A stretch of DNA of 64,000 bases from JACVRW01 sp963751835 (GTDB lineage Bacteria; Actinomycetota; Thermoleophilia; Solirubrobacterales; Thermoleophilaceae), in NCBI GenBank assembly GCA_963751835.1, contig CAVVWD010000038.1:1-64000 (forward strand). Reading direction: 5' to 3'. The position numbers and the translations under genes were made by a program. The notes below the pieces were generated by a model. That model was not told where the DNA came from, did no database searches, and worked only from the letters and a program-made list of their open reading frames with translations. Below, piece after piece: positions 53,623-62,611 of this stretch. Positions within the stretch are counted from its first letter, which is position 1. Each line of letters opens with the position of its first letter.

Positions 53623-55322
53623 GAGCAGGCGCGCAGGATGCGGTCGAGCGTCAGCCGGCGTCCGTCCACGGTCTCGGTCCGCACGCGCAGTCGGAAGCGG
53701 CCACGGGGGCGCAGCTTCTTGAGCGGGATGTCCTCCACCACCGGAGGCGTGAGCCCGCGGCCCACGGGCCGCCGGCCCACGAGCACGTCTGCGATCGCGA
53801 TCTCGTCACGCTCCGAGCCCCCGACGCGGACGCGGAGATCGTCGCGTACGCAGCGCGGCCCGACCGGGCGGCCCGCCGAGCGCAGGTAGAGGCGCAGGTG
53901 GGGGGCGGTCTGGCAGGACGTGCCGGCGCACGAGCGGAGCGCTCGCAGCCGCCGCTTCAGGTCGCGCTGGACGGGGCGGTAGCGCTCGTCGCCGTCCCGG
54001 CTGTCGAGCTCGTACGGGTCCTCGACGAGGTCATAGAGCTCGTACTCGCCCGTGGTCTGGTGCTCCACGTACAGGAAGCGGTAGTTGCGGATGCCGCGGT
54101 AGGTCGGGATGCCGTTGGCGCCCCGGCCGTTCTCGATCAGGATGTCCCTGCCCCACTCCTCGCCGGGGTCGGAGGCGAGGTCGAGCAGCGAGCGGCCGTC
54201 TATCAGGCGCCAGGGCGCGACGCCCGTGGCGTCGAGGATCGTGGCGGGCACGTCGACGTTCGCGACCAGCCGGCTGTCGACGCGGCCGCGCGGTATCCCC
54301 GGCCCCCTCATCAGGAGCGGGATCCGGATCGACTCCTCGTAGGGGAGCACCTTCTCGGCGAGGGCCCGGTGCTCGCCGTGCATGAAGCCGTTGTCGGACA
54401 TGTAGACGATCAGGGTGTTCTCGAGCTCGCCGGTGCGCCGGAGCGCGTCGACGACCTGGGCCACGCCCTCGTCCACCGCCTGCAGGCTCTCCAGCTCTTG
54501 GCGCCAGTTCTCCTCGATACCCGCCACCTTCTCGGGCGTGAAGCGGGGACGGTCGGCCACCACCTGCGGCTTGTCGTACATCGAGCGCTCGTTGAAGTGC
54601 GGCCAGCGCGGCATCGCATAGCCGGCGAAGGCATCACGGTGCCGCGGGGCCGGAGAGGGGGTGCCGGGGCTTGGTGGGTCGTCGGGATCGCGCGGGCCGC
54701 CGCGGTGGGGGGCCACGTACCAGAGCGACAGGTAGAAGGGCCGCTCTGAGGGCGCGGCATCCTCGATCAGCCCAACGGCGCGCCGGGTGGACTGGTCGGT
54801 CTGGTAGTCGCCGGGCCGGTCGGGATCCGGATAGGAGCGCAGCACCCCGTTCTCGTTGACCTTCCAGTTCGCGTAGTTGAAGGCGCCGGAGTGGGGGCTG
54901 CCGTACCAGTCCGAGTAGCCCGCCGGCACCCCGTCCTTGAACTCGTAGCCATTCAGATAGCGGCCCACGTGCATCGTGCGGTAGCCGGCTGCGCGCAGCC
55001 AGACCGGCAGCGTGCTGGTGTGGTCGAGCGCGGCGAAGCCGCCGAAGGGGCCGCCGTTGTGGAGCACGCCGTGGTTGTGGGCGTACTGGCCGGTCAGGTT
55101 CGTGGCGCGCGAGGGGCAGCAGAGCGGGAAGCTCGCAATCGCCTGGTTGAAGTGGGTGCCGTCGCTCGCGAGCAGCGCGTTGAGCTGCGGCATCAGCGGC
55201 ACGGTCGCCGCCGTCTGGTCGTCGGTCATGAGCACGACGACGTTCGGCTGCGCGAGCGCAGGCGTAGCCAGGCAGGCCAGCACGGCCAGCGCGGCGGCGA
55301 CGCTCAGGAGGAAGCGGGGCAC
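53619..55322 (-). CDS. Secreted sulfatase (type I, formylglycine), paralogue
   Basis: The 567-residue protein is a close paralogue of its downstream neighbour. Counting from GTG 55322, it has a signal peptide (about 3-24, ending ALAQ), metal residues in MTDDQ (D34, D35), formylglycine motif C69-P-S-R in PLCCPSRATNLTGQ, YMSDNGFMHGEH, and PYEESIRIPLLMRGPG. The C-terminus again carries Cys-containing Arg-rich segments. GGAG is five bases before GTG 55322; GTG 55328 is the alternative. The ATGA overlap shows one operon with the second sulfatase, probably from local duplication. Confidence 0.87.
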   Translation of the reverse strand: MPRFLLSVAAALAVLACLATPALAQPNVVVLMTDDQTAATVPLMPQLNALLASDGTHFNQAIASFPLCCPSRATNLTGQYAHNHGVLHNGGPFGGFAALDHTSTLPVWLRAAGYRTMHVGRYLNGYEFKDGVPAGYSDWYGSPHSGAFNYANWKVNENGVLRSYPDPDRPGDYQTDQSTRRAVGLIEDAAPSERPFYLSLWYVAPHRGGPRDPDDPPSPGTPSPAPRHRDAFAGYAMPRWPHFNERSMYDKPQVVADRPRFTPEKVAGIEENWRQELESLQAVDEGVAQVVDALRRTGELENTLIVYMSDNGFMHGEHRALAEKVLPYEESIRIPLLMRGPGIPRGRVDSRLVANVDVPATILDATGVAPWRLIDGRSLLDLASDPGEEWGRDILIENGRGANGIPTYRGIRNYRFLYVEHQTTGEYELYDLVEDPYELDSRDGDERYRPVQRDLKRRLRALRSCAGTSCQTAPHLRLYLRSAGRPVGPRCVRDDLRVRVGGSERDEIAIADVLVGRRPVGRGLTPPVVEDIPLKKLRPRGRFRLRVRTETVDGRRLTLDRILRACS

Positions 55323-55360
55323 AGGCACTCCAACACCTGGGGTACGTACGTGTTGCGGAT

Positions 55361-56584
55361 CTACAGCTCCGCCCGGCCCTCGCCGCGGTAAGTAGGTACC
55401 TCCTCCACGACCTCGCTGCCGCTCAGGAGGTAGAGGCTGTTGAATCGCTCGCACAGCTCGCCGGCCTTGGCGTGGCGCAGATAGACGTTTGCGCCCACGC
55501 GCAGGCTAGCGGCGGCGGACCCAATCACGGGCGTCTGCACCTCGCCGGCGCCCTCCAGCGAGTCGAGCCGCAGGCCATGTGGCAGGTGGGGTGAGGGCAG
55601 CCGATCCCGTCCCGCCGCCCCGGAGGCGAGGTAGCCCCCGCCCAGCAACGTCGCCACTCCGCCGCTCGGGCGCCGCACCACGGGCATCGCGAACATCGCA
55701 GCCGGGGTGAGGCTGAACGATGAGTAGCGGTCGAAGAGGGTTGGCGCGTAGAACCCCGACCCGGAGGTGATCTCGGTGATCACCTCTTCCTCGCACGTCG
55801 TGTGGATGCTCCCGGTCCCCCCGCCGTTCACGATCGCGACCTCGGCGACCTGGCGCACCGCCGCCACCACCGCCGCGCGCCGCTCGGCGATCTCAGCCAC
55901 CGAGAGCGACTTGATCGCCCGGATCACGGGCTCCTGGACTCGCTTACCGAGCGGCCGGTCCACCACGCCCGCGATGTGGGCCTCGTAGCCCATCAGCGCG
56001 GCGAGCTCGAAGCGCGGGCGGCGTGCGATCTCCGCCGCGAGCGCACGGGCCTGGTCGGGCGTGCGCACGGGAGAGCGCTTGACGCCGATCTTGAGCCGCC
56101 CGCCGAGCGGCCACCAGCTCAGGTCGACGTCGATGCAAACGCGCACGGGCGGTCCGCTGGTCCCGGTTGCCGCCTCGATGAAGTCGAGCTGCTCGACCGA
56201 GTCGACCATGAGAATCGGCGGCCGCTCGGCCTCCAGTCGCGCCAGCTCGGCGAGCGCCCGGCGGTGGGCGGTCGGATACGCGAGCAGGATGTCCTCGAAG
56301 CCGTGCCCGTGGAGCCAGAGCGACTCGGGCAGCGTGAACGTCATCAGACCGCGAAAGCCCGGCTCCGGCTCCAGGATCGACGCGAGCAGCGCCCGGCAGC
56401 GCACCGACTTGCTCGCCACCCGGATCGGGGTGCCCCGCGCGCGGCCGAGCATCTCGCGCGCGTTCGACCACATGGCGTCGAGGTCGACGAGCGCAAAGGG
56501 GGCGTCGAGGTCGGCACAGATCGCTTCGAGTTCCTCGTAGGAGCGCTCGCGCGCCAGAGCGGGTGCGGCTGCGGTCACGGCCAT
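55361..56584 (-). CDS. Alanine racemase-fold PLP protein (D-threonine aldolase / amino-acid deaminase-like)
   Basis: The 407-residue protein has the fold-type III PLP barrel N-terminus: FALVDLDAMWSNA and the PLP lysine in IRVASKSVRCRALL. VRVCIDVDLSW and a distal GGGTGSIHTTCEEE region follow, and the C-terminal domain holds the His/Cys-containing RHAKAGELCERFN expected for a metal site. This layout is shared by D-threonine aldolases and D-serine dehydratases. The reaction cannot be fixed from sequence. The ATG at 56584 is 17 bases from the divergent exporter start. Longer readings upstream lie antisense to that exporter. Confidence 0.82.
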   Translation of the reverse strand: MAVTAAAPALARERSYEELEAICADLDAPFALVDLDAMWSNAREMLGRARGTPIRVASKSVRCRALLASILEPEPGFRGLMTFTLPESLWLHGHGFEDILLAYPTAHRRALAELARLEAERPPILMVDSVEQLDFIEAATGTSGPPVRVCIDVDLSWWPLGGRLKIGVKRSPVRTPDQARALAAEIARRPRFELAALMGYEAHIAGVVDRPLGKRVQEPVIRAIKSLSVAEIAERRAAVVAAVRQVAEVAIVNGGGTGSIHTTCEEEVITEITSGSGFYAPTLFDRYSSFSLTPAAMFAMPVVRRPSGGVATLLGGGYLASGAAGRDRLPSPHLPHGLRLDSLEGAGEVQTPVIGSAAASLRVGANVYLRHAKAGELCERFNSLYLLSGSEVVEEVPTYRGEGRAEL

Positions 56585-56601
56585 GAGGGCATTATCCCGG
56601 G

Positions 56602-57441
56602 GTGCCGCCCACCGTCCTCGTCCTGCTCGCGATCGCCTCGGTGCAGTTCGGTGCAGCCCTGGCCAAGGGCCTGTTCGACGAGATCGGCGCCGGCGGGACG
56701 GTCTTCCTGCGCGTGCTGTTCGCGGCACTCGTGCTCACGGCGCTCTGGCGACCCTCGCTGCGGGGCCACGGCCGCCGCGCACTCCGGCTCGTCGTCCTGT
56801 TCGGGCTCGTGCTCGCGTGCATGAACCTCGCCTTCTACGCCGCGCTCGACCGCATCCCGCTCGGGGTGGCCGTGACCTTCGAGTTCGTCGGGCCGCTCGG
56901 CGTGGCGGTGGCCGGCTCGCGCAAGGCGCTCGACCTCCTCTGGGTGGCGCTCGCGGCAATCGGGATCCTGCTGCTGTCGGATTTCGGCGGCGCCGACCTC
57001 GACGCGCTAGGCGTAGGGCTGGCGTTCTTGGCGGGCGCGCTCTGGGCTGCCTACATCCTGCTGAGCGCCCGCATCGGCAGGGAGTTCGAGGGGGCCGACG
57101 GCCTGGCGCTGGCGATGGTCGTCGGCACCGTCGTGCTGATACCGGTCGGCGTTGCCGATGGCGGCAGCGACCTGCTCGTTCCCTGGATCCTCGCCGTGGC
57201 GGCGGCCGTGGCGGTCCTGTCGTCGGCGATCCCTTACACGCTCGAAATGGAGGCGCTGCGGCGGATGCCGACCGGGATATTCGGCGTCCTTATGTCGCTC
57301 GAGCCGGCGGTGGCCGCCCTGGCCGGCTTCATCGTGCTCGGAGAGGAGCTCGTCACCCGCGAGGTGGTCGCGATCCTGTTCGTGGTCGCGGCGAGCGCGG
57401 GCGCATCGCGCGAGGCGGTGCTGGCGCCGCGGGATGCGTGA
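56602..57441 (+). CDS. EamA-family exporter (RhtA-like)
   Basis: The 279-residue protein has ten hydrophobic segments in two EamA repeats. Segments like FYAALDRIPLGVAVTFEFVG, VALAAIGILLL and RMPTGIFGVLMSLEPAVAALAG match RhtA-type threonine/homoserine exporters. The GTG start has only CCGGGG upstream. It is divergent from the PLP protein with a 17-base gap, hinting at shared control and joint handling of an amino acid. Its last 208 bases lie opposite the literal reading of the convergent hydrolase gene. Confidence 0.87.
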   Translation: MPPTVLVLLAIASVQFGAALAKGLFDEIGAGGTVFLRVLFAALVLTALWRPSLRGHGRRALRLVVLFGLVLACMNLAFYAALDRIPLGVAVTFEFVGPLGVAVAGSRKALDLLWVALAAIGILLLSDFGGADLDALGVGLAFLAGALWAAYILLSARIGREFEGADGLALAMVVGTVVLIPVGVADGGSDLLVPWILAVAAAVAVLSSAIPYTLEMEALRRMPTGIFGVLMSLEPAVAALAGFIVLGEELVTREVVAILFVVAASAGASREAVLAPRDA

Positions 57442-58409
57442 GCTTGGGCCGTCTCTCGGGTGGTGGCGCCGGGTCGGTCTCGCGTATGGGGCTGGGGAAG
57501 AGGGGTGGTGCTCATGCGGTGCGAGCTCGTTTCCGGATTTGGCACGCCAGGAGCGGCAGAAACTCGGGAGAAATGTGGCGCCAGATCCCGGGTTAGGGGC
57601 CGCTGTCCACGACCCCGTCTGGCGCTCGCGAGACCCTCGGCGCCGTCCGACGGAGCGGGCGCTCCGGCGAACGCCGCCAGCTCACGGGCGAAGCGCTCAG
57701 GCTCCTCCCAGTGCGGCGCGTGCCCCGTGCCCTCGAAGGACAGCAGGCGGGCATTCGGAAGCGTCCGCACGAGCCAGTCCTGCTCCTCACGGGGCACGAG
57801 CGCGTCCCGCTCGCCGTGCACGAGCAGCACCGGTTGCTCGATCCGGCGAAGGCCCGCCGAAAGGTCCATGTCGAGCAGCCCCGCGAACGCGGCCCGCCAG
57901 ACCCGCGCGGGGAGCTTCAGGCTCTCGGCCACGAAGGTGTCGAGGCGGCCCGGTGGCAGCGGCCGCTCGGTCGTCGAGGCCTGGAACTCGCGTACGAACT
58001 CGGGGTCGATCGGGTCCTCGAGGCCGGCCACCGCGTCAGCTACCTCCACGATCACCGGATTTCCAGCGGGTGGGCCCGGAGCGCCGGCGAGCACGAGCTT
58101 GCTCACGCGCTCCGGCCGCTCGATGGCGATCTGCTCCGCGACATAGGTGCCCATCGAGTGCCCCGCCACGACCGCCGAGTCGAGCCCGAGCTCGTCCATC
58201 AGCTCGAGCGCGTCCGCCGCGTAGTCCTCTGCCTGATAGCCGGATTCGGGCCGCTCGGCGTCTCCGTGTCCGCGCTGGGTCACGGCGATCGCGCGGACGG
58301 TCTCCGGCAGGTGCCCGAGGACCGGCTCCCACGAGCGCCAGGAGTCGGTGAGCCCGTGAAGGAGGAGGACCGGGGTTCCTTCTCCCTGTTCGACGTAGGG
58401 CAGCCGCAT
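57234..58409 (-). CDS. Alpha/beta hydrolase, 3' end doubtful
   Basis: The convincing part (residues 1 to about 255) has PVLLLHGLTDSWRSW, AIAVTQRGHGDAERP, nucleophile Ser in VVAGHSMGTYVAEQIA, Asp in LLVHGERDALVP and His in FEGTGHAPHWEEPERFA, so all catalytic residues are present. The open frame then continues for about 130 residues of Arg/Ser/Thr-rich sequence through an intergenic repeat and antisense to the exporter, which is not protein-like. A one-base indel near 57620-57650 would give a stop at 57593. The start ATG at 58409 overlaps the stop of the upstream gene (TGATG). Confidence 0.8.
   Translation of the reverse strand: MRLPYVEQGEGTPVLLLHGLTDSWRSWEPVLGHLPETVRAIAVTQRGHGDAERPESGYQAEDYAADALELMDELGLDSAVVAGHSMGTYVAEQIAIERPERVSKLVLAGAPGPPAGNPVIVEVADAVAGLEDPIDPEFVREFQASTTERPLPPGRLDTFVAESLKLPARVWRAAFAGLLDMDLSAGLRRIEQPVLLVHGERDALVPREEQDWLVRTLPNARLLSFEGTGHAPHWEEPERFARELAAFAGAPAPSDGAEGLASARRGRGQRPLTRDLAPHFSRVSAAPGVPNPETSSHRMSTTPLPQPHTRDRPGATTRETAQAHASRGASTASRDAPALAATTNRIATTSRVTSSSPSTMKPARAATAGSSDIRTPNIPVGIRRSASISSV
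57536..57610 (-). repeat. Dispersed intergenic repeat, copy B
   Basis: Read on the minus strand, GTGGACAGCGGCCCCTAACC starts at 57610 and matches copy A at 28758 in 21 of 23 positions over the first block. The blocks GCTCCTGGC (57554-57546) and CAAATC (57541-57536) follow. Its place inside the doubtful tail of the hydrolase frame suggests that the tail is not coding. A weaker piece (CCCGAGTTTC, CGCTCC) also appears at 36679-36694. Confidence 0.4.
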
Positions 58410-59701
58410 CAGTGCCACACCTCCATGTGCTTCGCGTGGCTCCCCAGGTAGGCGCCTGGGCGGAATTTCTGGTCGTAGAAGTCGAGGTCGAGGTGTTGGG
58501 CCTGCACGTAGTTGAGGATCATCACCGAGGGGATCGTCGCCGGGAACTTCCCGAACGTGTCGTACAGGTACTGGGCCTGCTGCGCGACGCACTCGCGGAA
58601 GCGCTCGTCGTGCACCTGTGCGCTCGAGCGGATCAAGGCCGATTCGCTCCAGGCGCCCTTGGTGTCCTTGTTGTGCACCCCGCCGGAGCCGAACTTGCGC
58701 TCGCAGAGCGCCTCCACCGCCGCCCGCATGTCCTCGTAATGCGGCGGGCAGAACGCCTCGAACACGCCCTCGCGGCCGGTTGGGTTGGGCACCGACCAGC
58801 GCTCGTCCTCGTCGTAGCGGAAACCGAGCCCCGGCACCTCGGGGTTGCCCGAGGCGCCCAGCATCGAGAAGCGGTCGACGCCGTCGAACATCCAGCCGCC
58901 GAGGCCCATCGCCTGGAGCGTCAGGACCCCGGCGAAGCACGAGCAGGCCAGCTCGGCGGTGATCTCGGCCAGCATGTACTGGTCGAAGAACGTGAGCGGG
59001 AACGGGTCGTCCACGTCCACCAGGCCGCGGTAGCGCTCCATCCCCGGGATCGGCCGGCCGTTCACGTCGTCCGTGAGGCAGTAGCCGTTCTGGACCAGGA
59101 AGCAGATGCCGGCGAGCGCGTGCTGGGCGAGGTCGCCGACGGGGATCGCGAGCAGCGAACCGGGCACGTTGACGCACCAGGTGTTGTGGCCCTCGAGGTA
59201 GGGCTCCTCGCGCGGCAGGTGGATGCGCTCGTCCGAGAGCTTCACGAGCCGCTCCGCGTGGCGCTCCACCATCAGCTCCGGGGTGACCTCCTCGTCCGCC
59301 GGGTCGACCAGCGCGCCGGCGTCGCGGGTGGGGAAGAGGTACGTCCCGGAGTCGTCCGTGAAGAAGAGCTCGGAGGTGTGGAAGCCCGCCGCCGACGGGA
59401 ACGTGCGCCCGGCCGCGCCGGCCGCGTAGTTGGCCATGTGCGGCGCGTAGTGGGCGTTGCGCGTGATCGAGTAGTGCCAGCCCGTGGTGCCGGCCATCGA
59501 GGTGAGCACGACCATGCGCTCGAGCTCGGACAGCGGCAGCGGGTCATGCGGCGACTCGTAGGCGAGCGGGCCGTCCGGGATCTGGGCGCCGAGCGCAACG
59601 CGCCGGGCGCGCCGCCCGTACAGCGCTTCGAGCAGGGGGAAGCCTGCGAGCTGGGCCAGGGCCTCGGTCTGCTTGGTCACACCAGCGTGCGTCGTCGTCA
59701 C
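58409..59701 (-). CDS. Uncharacterised protein coupled to alpha/beta hydrolase
   Basis: I cannot place this 430-residue protein. It has no membrane segment or signal peptide. Notable parts are TSMAGTTGWHYSITRNAHYA, RTFPSAAGFHTSELFFTDD (faintly like SagB/nitroreductase substrate loops), GHNTWCVNVPGSLLAIPVGD, a Cys-rich ELACSCFAG, and a C-terminus with several Tyr/His residues. The GTG at 59701 has GGAAGAG upstream. The stop overlaps the ATG of the hydrolase (TGATG). It is divergent from the ATPase regulator across an inverted-repeat site. A flavin enzyme is possible but unproved. Confidence 0.6.
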   Translation of the reverse strand: MTTTHAGVTKQTEALAQLAGFPLLEALYGRRARRVALGAQIPDGPLAYESPHDPLPLSELERMVVLTSMAGTTGWHYSITRNAHYAPHMANYAAGAAGRTFPSAAGFHTSELFFTDDSGTYLFPTRDAGALVDPADEEVTPELMVERHAERLVKLSDERIHLPREEPYLEGHNTWCVNVPGSLLAIPVGDLAQHALAGICFLVQNGYCLTDDVNGRPIPGMERYRGLVDVDDPFPLTFFDQYMLAEITAELACSCFAGVLTLQAMGLGGWMFDGVDRFSMLGASGNPEVPGLGFRYDEDERWSVPNPTGREGVFEAFCPPHYEDMRAAVEALCERKFGSGGVHNKDTKGAWSESALIRSSAQVHDERFRECVAQQAQYLYDTFGKFPATIPSVMILNYVQAQHLDLDFYDQKFRPGAYLGSHAKHMEVWH

Positions 59702-59749
59702 TCCGTCTCTTCCTTCGAGGTCATTTCGACTACGGGCGTGATGACTTGC

Positions 59750-59771
59750 CTCACATCGTGAGGCCGAACCT
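59750..59771. promoter_or_regulatory. Operator-like inverted repeat, copy 1
   Basis: CTCAC-ATC-GTGAG (extended to GCCTCAC and GTGAGGC at 59748-59764) is followed by GCCGAACCT. It lies in the 82-base gap between the divergent ATPase regulator and the uncharacterised gene. An almost identical copy lies after the regulator at 62548. Confidence 0.6.
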
Positions 59772-59783
59772 ACGATCCCGTCT

Positions 59784-62540
59784 GTGACGTCCCCGCGCGC
59801 CGCGGCCCCGGCAGCCAGGACCACCTTCTTCGGGCGTGAGCGCGAGCTGGCTCACCTACGCGAGCTGCTCAGGCGCGAGCCGCTGGTCACGATCACCGGG
59901 CTGGGCGGGGCCGGGAAGACACGGCTCGCCGCCGAAGTCACGGCCGGGCCGGACGCGCCGCACGCGGATGATGCGCGCTGGTGCGTGCTTACCGCGCTCG
60001 ACGACGACGCGGCCGTGGCGAACGCGGTCGCCGACGCGCTTGGACGTGACGGCGGCGCCGACGCGGTGGTCGAGGCGCTGAACGAGCGCCCGCGGCTGCT
60101 GGTGCTCGACAACTGCGAGCACGTGCTGGCGGGAGCGGTCGAGCTCGTCGACCGCATCCTCGCCGACTGTCCCGACGCCGGCCTGCTCGCCACGAGCCGC
60201 GAGCCGCTCGGTGTTGACGGCGAGCACGTGCTCCAGCTCGGCCCGCTGGAGCTGCCGCGTGAGGACGACCTCGAGGCGCCCGAGCGCTCCGAGGCGGTCG
60301 CGCTGTTTGTCGACCGCGCCCGGGCCGTCCGCTGGGATTTCGAGCTCGGGCCCGAGAACGTCGAGCCGGTGGCGCGCATCTGCCGGCGACTCGACGGCTT
60401 GCCGCTGGCGATCGAGCTGGCCGCAGCGCGCTCGCGCTCCCGCTCGCCCGCCGAGATCGCCGAGCACCTCGACGAGCGCTTCTCGCTGCTGACCCGCCCG
60501 CGCTCGCGGGAGGGCGAGCGTCACCGGACGCTGCGCGCCACGATCGACTGGTCGTACCGGTTGCTGTCGGAGCCCGAACGGCTCGCCCTGGACCGCATGG
60601 GCGTGTTCGCCGGGCGGCTCGAGCTCGATGCGGCGGGCGAGGTCTGCGCCGGCGAGGGCGTCGAGCGCGCGGACATACTCGACCTGCTCGACAGCCTCGT
60701 GCGGCGCTCCCTGCTCGTGGCCTCGGAGGAGGACGGGGTCATGCGCTACGGCATGCTCGAGTCGATCCGCCACTACGCGCTCGAGCGGCTCGCAGAGCGC
60801 GGCGACGAGACGCGCGTGCGCGGACTGCACGCCGACCATTTCGCGGCGCGTGCCGACAGCATGCGCCGCGACGCCGAGGCGTTCTGGTCGAGCGAGATGC
60901 TGCGCGCCGGAATAAGGGCGTTCGACGAGGTGCGCGCGGCGGCGCTCTGGTCGGTCCGGCACGACGAGTCGCACGAGCGCGCTTTCACGCTCGTCGCCTC
61001 CCTGTGGCCGCTGTGCCACTCCCTCCACGCGGCCGAGATCGCCTCGCTCTGCCGGCAGGCGCTCGAGCGCTGGCCGGACGTGCACGACGCCCTCGGGCAG
61101 GAGGCCCTGGGCGCGGCGGCCGTGGCCGAGTTCACCTCGGGCCAGGCCTCGCTCGCCGCCGAGCATGCGCGCAGCGCGATCGCGGCCGAGCGCGACGATG
61201 CACCCCCGGCCGCGCTGGCCAGGCGGGCGGTGGCGCTCGTGACCTACGGCTTCCTGGGCGACGTGGAGGACGGACTCGAGCGGATCGACGACGCGGTCCA
61301 GGCGGCCTGGGCCGCGGCCATGCCCGCCGTGGCGCTCGAGATGTCGGTGCTGCGTTCGCAGGCGCTCGCCGCGGCCGGCCGCTACGACGAGGCCGTCCGT
61401 GTCGGCGAGGCCGCTCGCCGCGAGGCCGGGCGCATGGAGAGCCCCTACATGCTGGCCTGGGTGCTCTACACCCTCGGCACCGTGCTGAAGTCGGGCGGGG
61501 ACGAGCGTGCCGCGGCCTGCTTCACCGAGAGCCTGCGGCTGGCGCGCGAGAACGACTCCTATTTGGTGACCGGCAGCAGCATGCGCCAGCTCGCGGCGCT
61601 CGCGATCGCGTCGGGGCGCGACGGGGAGGCGGCCGACCTCCTGGTGCGCGCGTACGAGCACTTCACGTCCACGGGTGACCGTCCGCAGCGCTGGGACGTG
61701 CTGCGAACGAGCGCGCCGCTGCTGGCCCGGCGCGGAGGCCGGGAGCTCGCGGCACGCGTGCTCGCGGGCGCCGAGGCCGACCCGCGTGCCCGCCGTCCCG
61801 CACCGCTCGAGGCGGACGCGCTCGCGAAGCTGGGCGCCGAGCTGGCGGACGAGCGGCGGGCGGCCTCGTTGACGCCGCCCCTGCTTGAGGACGTGGGGCC
61901 GGCGGTGGTGGGGGAGCTGCGCGCCCCGGACACGCCGGTCGCCGGGGCTCCCGCGCCCGAGGCGCCCGCTCCGGGGCAGGTGTTCCGGCGCGAGGGCGAG
62001 CTGTGGCGGCTCTCCTACGACGGGGCGGACGCCCACCTCCCGGACTTGAAGGGTCTCCACGACCTGGTCCGCCTGCTGGCGGCGCCCGGCGAGGAGGTCC
62101 ATTGCCTCGAGCTGGCGGCCGGCGCGGCGGCACCTCCGGCGCGCGCGCCGGCGGCCGAGGACGGGCTCGGAAGGCAGGGCCACGCCGGCGAGCTGCTCGA
62201 CGAGCGCGCCCGGACCGAGTTCCGGCGCCGCATCGAGGACCTCCGCGAGGACCTCGAACTGGCGGAGGCCGCGAACGACCCGCTGCGGGTGGAGCGCGCA
62301 CGCGCCGAGCTCGACGCCGTGACCGCCGCGCTCGCCTCGGCGTTTGGGCTCGGCGGCCGCGCCCGCAAGGCCGGCGACCCGGCCGAACGCGCCCGCTCGG
62401 CGGTGACATGGCGCATCCGCAGCGCCCTCTCGAAGGTCGAGGCCGCCCATCCGGCGCTCGGCGCCCATCTGCGCAACTCGGTCAGCACCGGGACCTTCTG
62501 CTCCTACCGGCCGGAACGTCCGGTCGACTGGCTGCTCTGA
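59784..62540 (+). CDS. STAND-like ATPase transcriptional regulator with TPR region
   Basis: The 918-residue protein has FFGRERELAHLRELL, a P-loop at 39-46 (GLGGAGKT), Walker B in RLLVLDNCEHVL, ATSREPLGV and GLPLAIELAAARSRS, as in the NB-ARC-like ATPases of actinobacterial regulators. A winged-helix-like stretch (DWSYRLLSEPERLALDRMGV) leads to about 350 residues of TPR-like helices. The C-terminus (FRREGELWRLSYDGADAHLP, then ARSAVTWRIRSALSKVEAAH) is a block that recurs in such regulators in place of a LuxR or SARP domain. The start is GTG. Matching inverted repeats on both sides suggest that it controls itself and its neighbours. Confidence 0.8.
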   Translation: MTSPRAAAPAARTTFFGRERELAHLRELLRREPLVTITGLGGAGKTRLAAEVTAGPDAPHADDARWCVLTALDDDAAVANAVADALGRDGGADAVVEALNERPRLLVLDNCEHVLAGAVELVDRILADCPDAGLLATSREPLGVDGEHVLQLGPLELPREDDLEAPERSEAVALFVDRARAVRWDFELGPENVEPVARICRRLDGLPLAIELAAARSRSRSPAEIAEHLDERFSLLTRPRSREGERHRTLRATIDWSYRLLSEPERLALDRMGVFAGRLELDAAGEVCAGEGVERADILDLLDSLVRRSLLVASEEDGVMRYGMLESIRHYALERLAERGDETRVRGLHADHFAARADSMRRDAEAFWSSEMLRAGIRAFDEVRAAALWSVRHDESHERAFTLVASLWPLCHSLHAAEIASLCRQALERWPDVHDALGQEALGAAAVAEFTSGQASLAAEHARSAIAAERDDAPPAALARRAVALVTYGFLGDVEDGLERIDDAVQAAWAAAMPAVALEMSVLRSQALAAAGRYDEAVRVGEAARREAGRMESPYMLAWVLYTLGTVLKSGGDERAAACFTESLRLARENDSYLVTGSSMRQLAALAIASGRDGEAADLLVRAYEHFTSTGDRPQRWDVLRTSAPLLARRGGRELAARVLAGAEADPRARRPAPLEADALAKLGAELADERRAASLTPPLLEDVGPAVVGELRAPDTPVAGAPAPEAPAPGQVFRREGELWRLSYDGADAHLPDLKGLHDLVRLLAAPGEEVHCLELAAGAAAPPARAPAAEDGLGRQGHAGELLDERARTEFRRRIEDLREDLELAEAANDPLRVERARAELDAVTAALASAFGLGGRARKAGDPAERARSAVTWRIRSALSKVEAAHPALGAHLRNSVSTGTFCSYRPERPVDWLL

Positions 62541-62547
62541 GACCAAT

Positions 62548-62570
62548 CTCACGCCGTGAGGCCGGACCTC
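62548..62570. promoter_or_regulatory. Operator-like inverted repeat, copy 2
   Basis: CTCAC-GCC-GTGAG followed by GCCGGACCT, just upstream of the small secreted protein gene. It agrees with copy 1 at nearly every position outside the spacer, over about 22 bases. Confidence 0.6.
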
Positions 62571-62611
62571 ACGCTTGAGTTGACGAGACGATCTCGACCA
62601 AGGAGCCCTCG

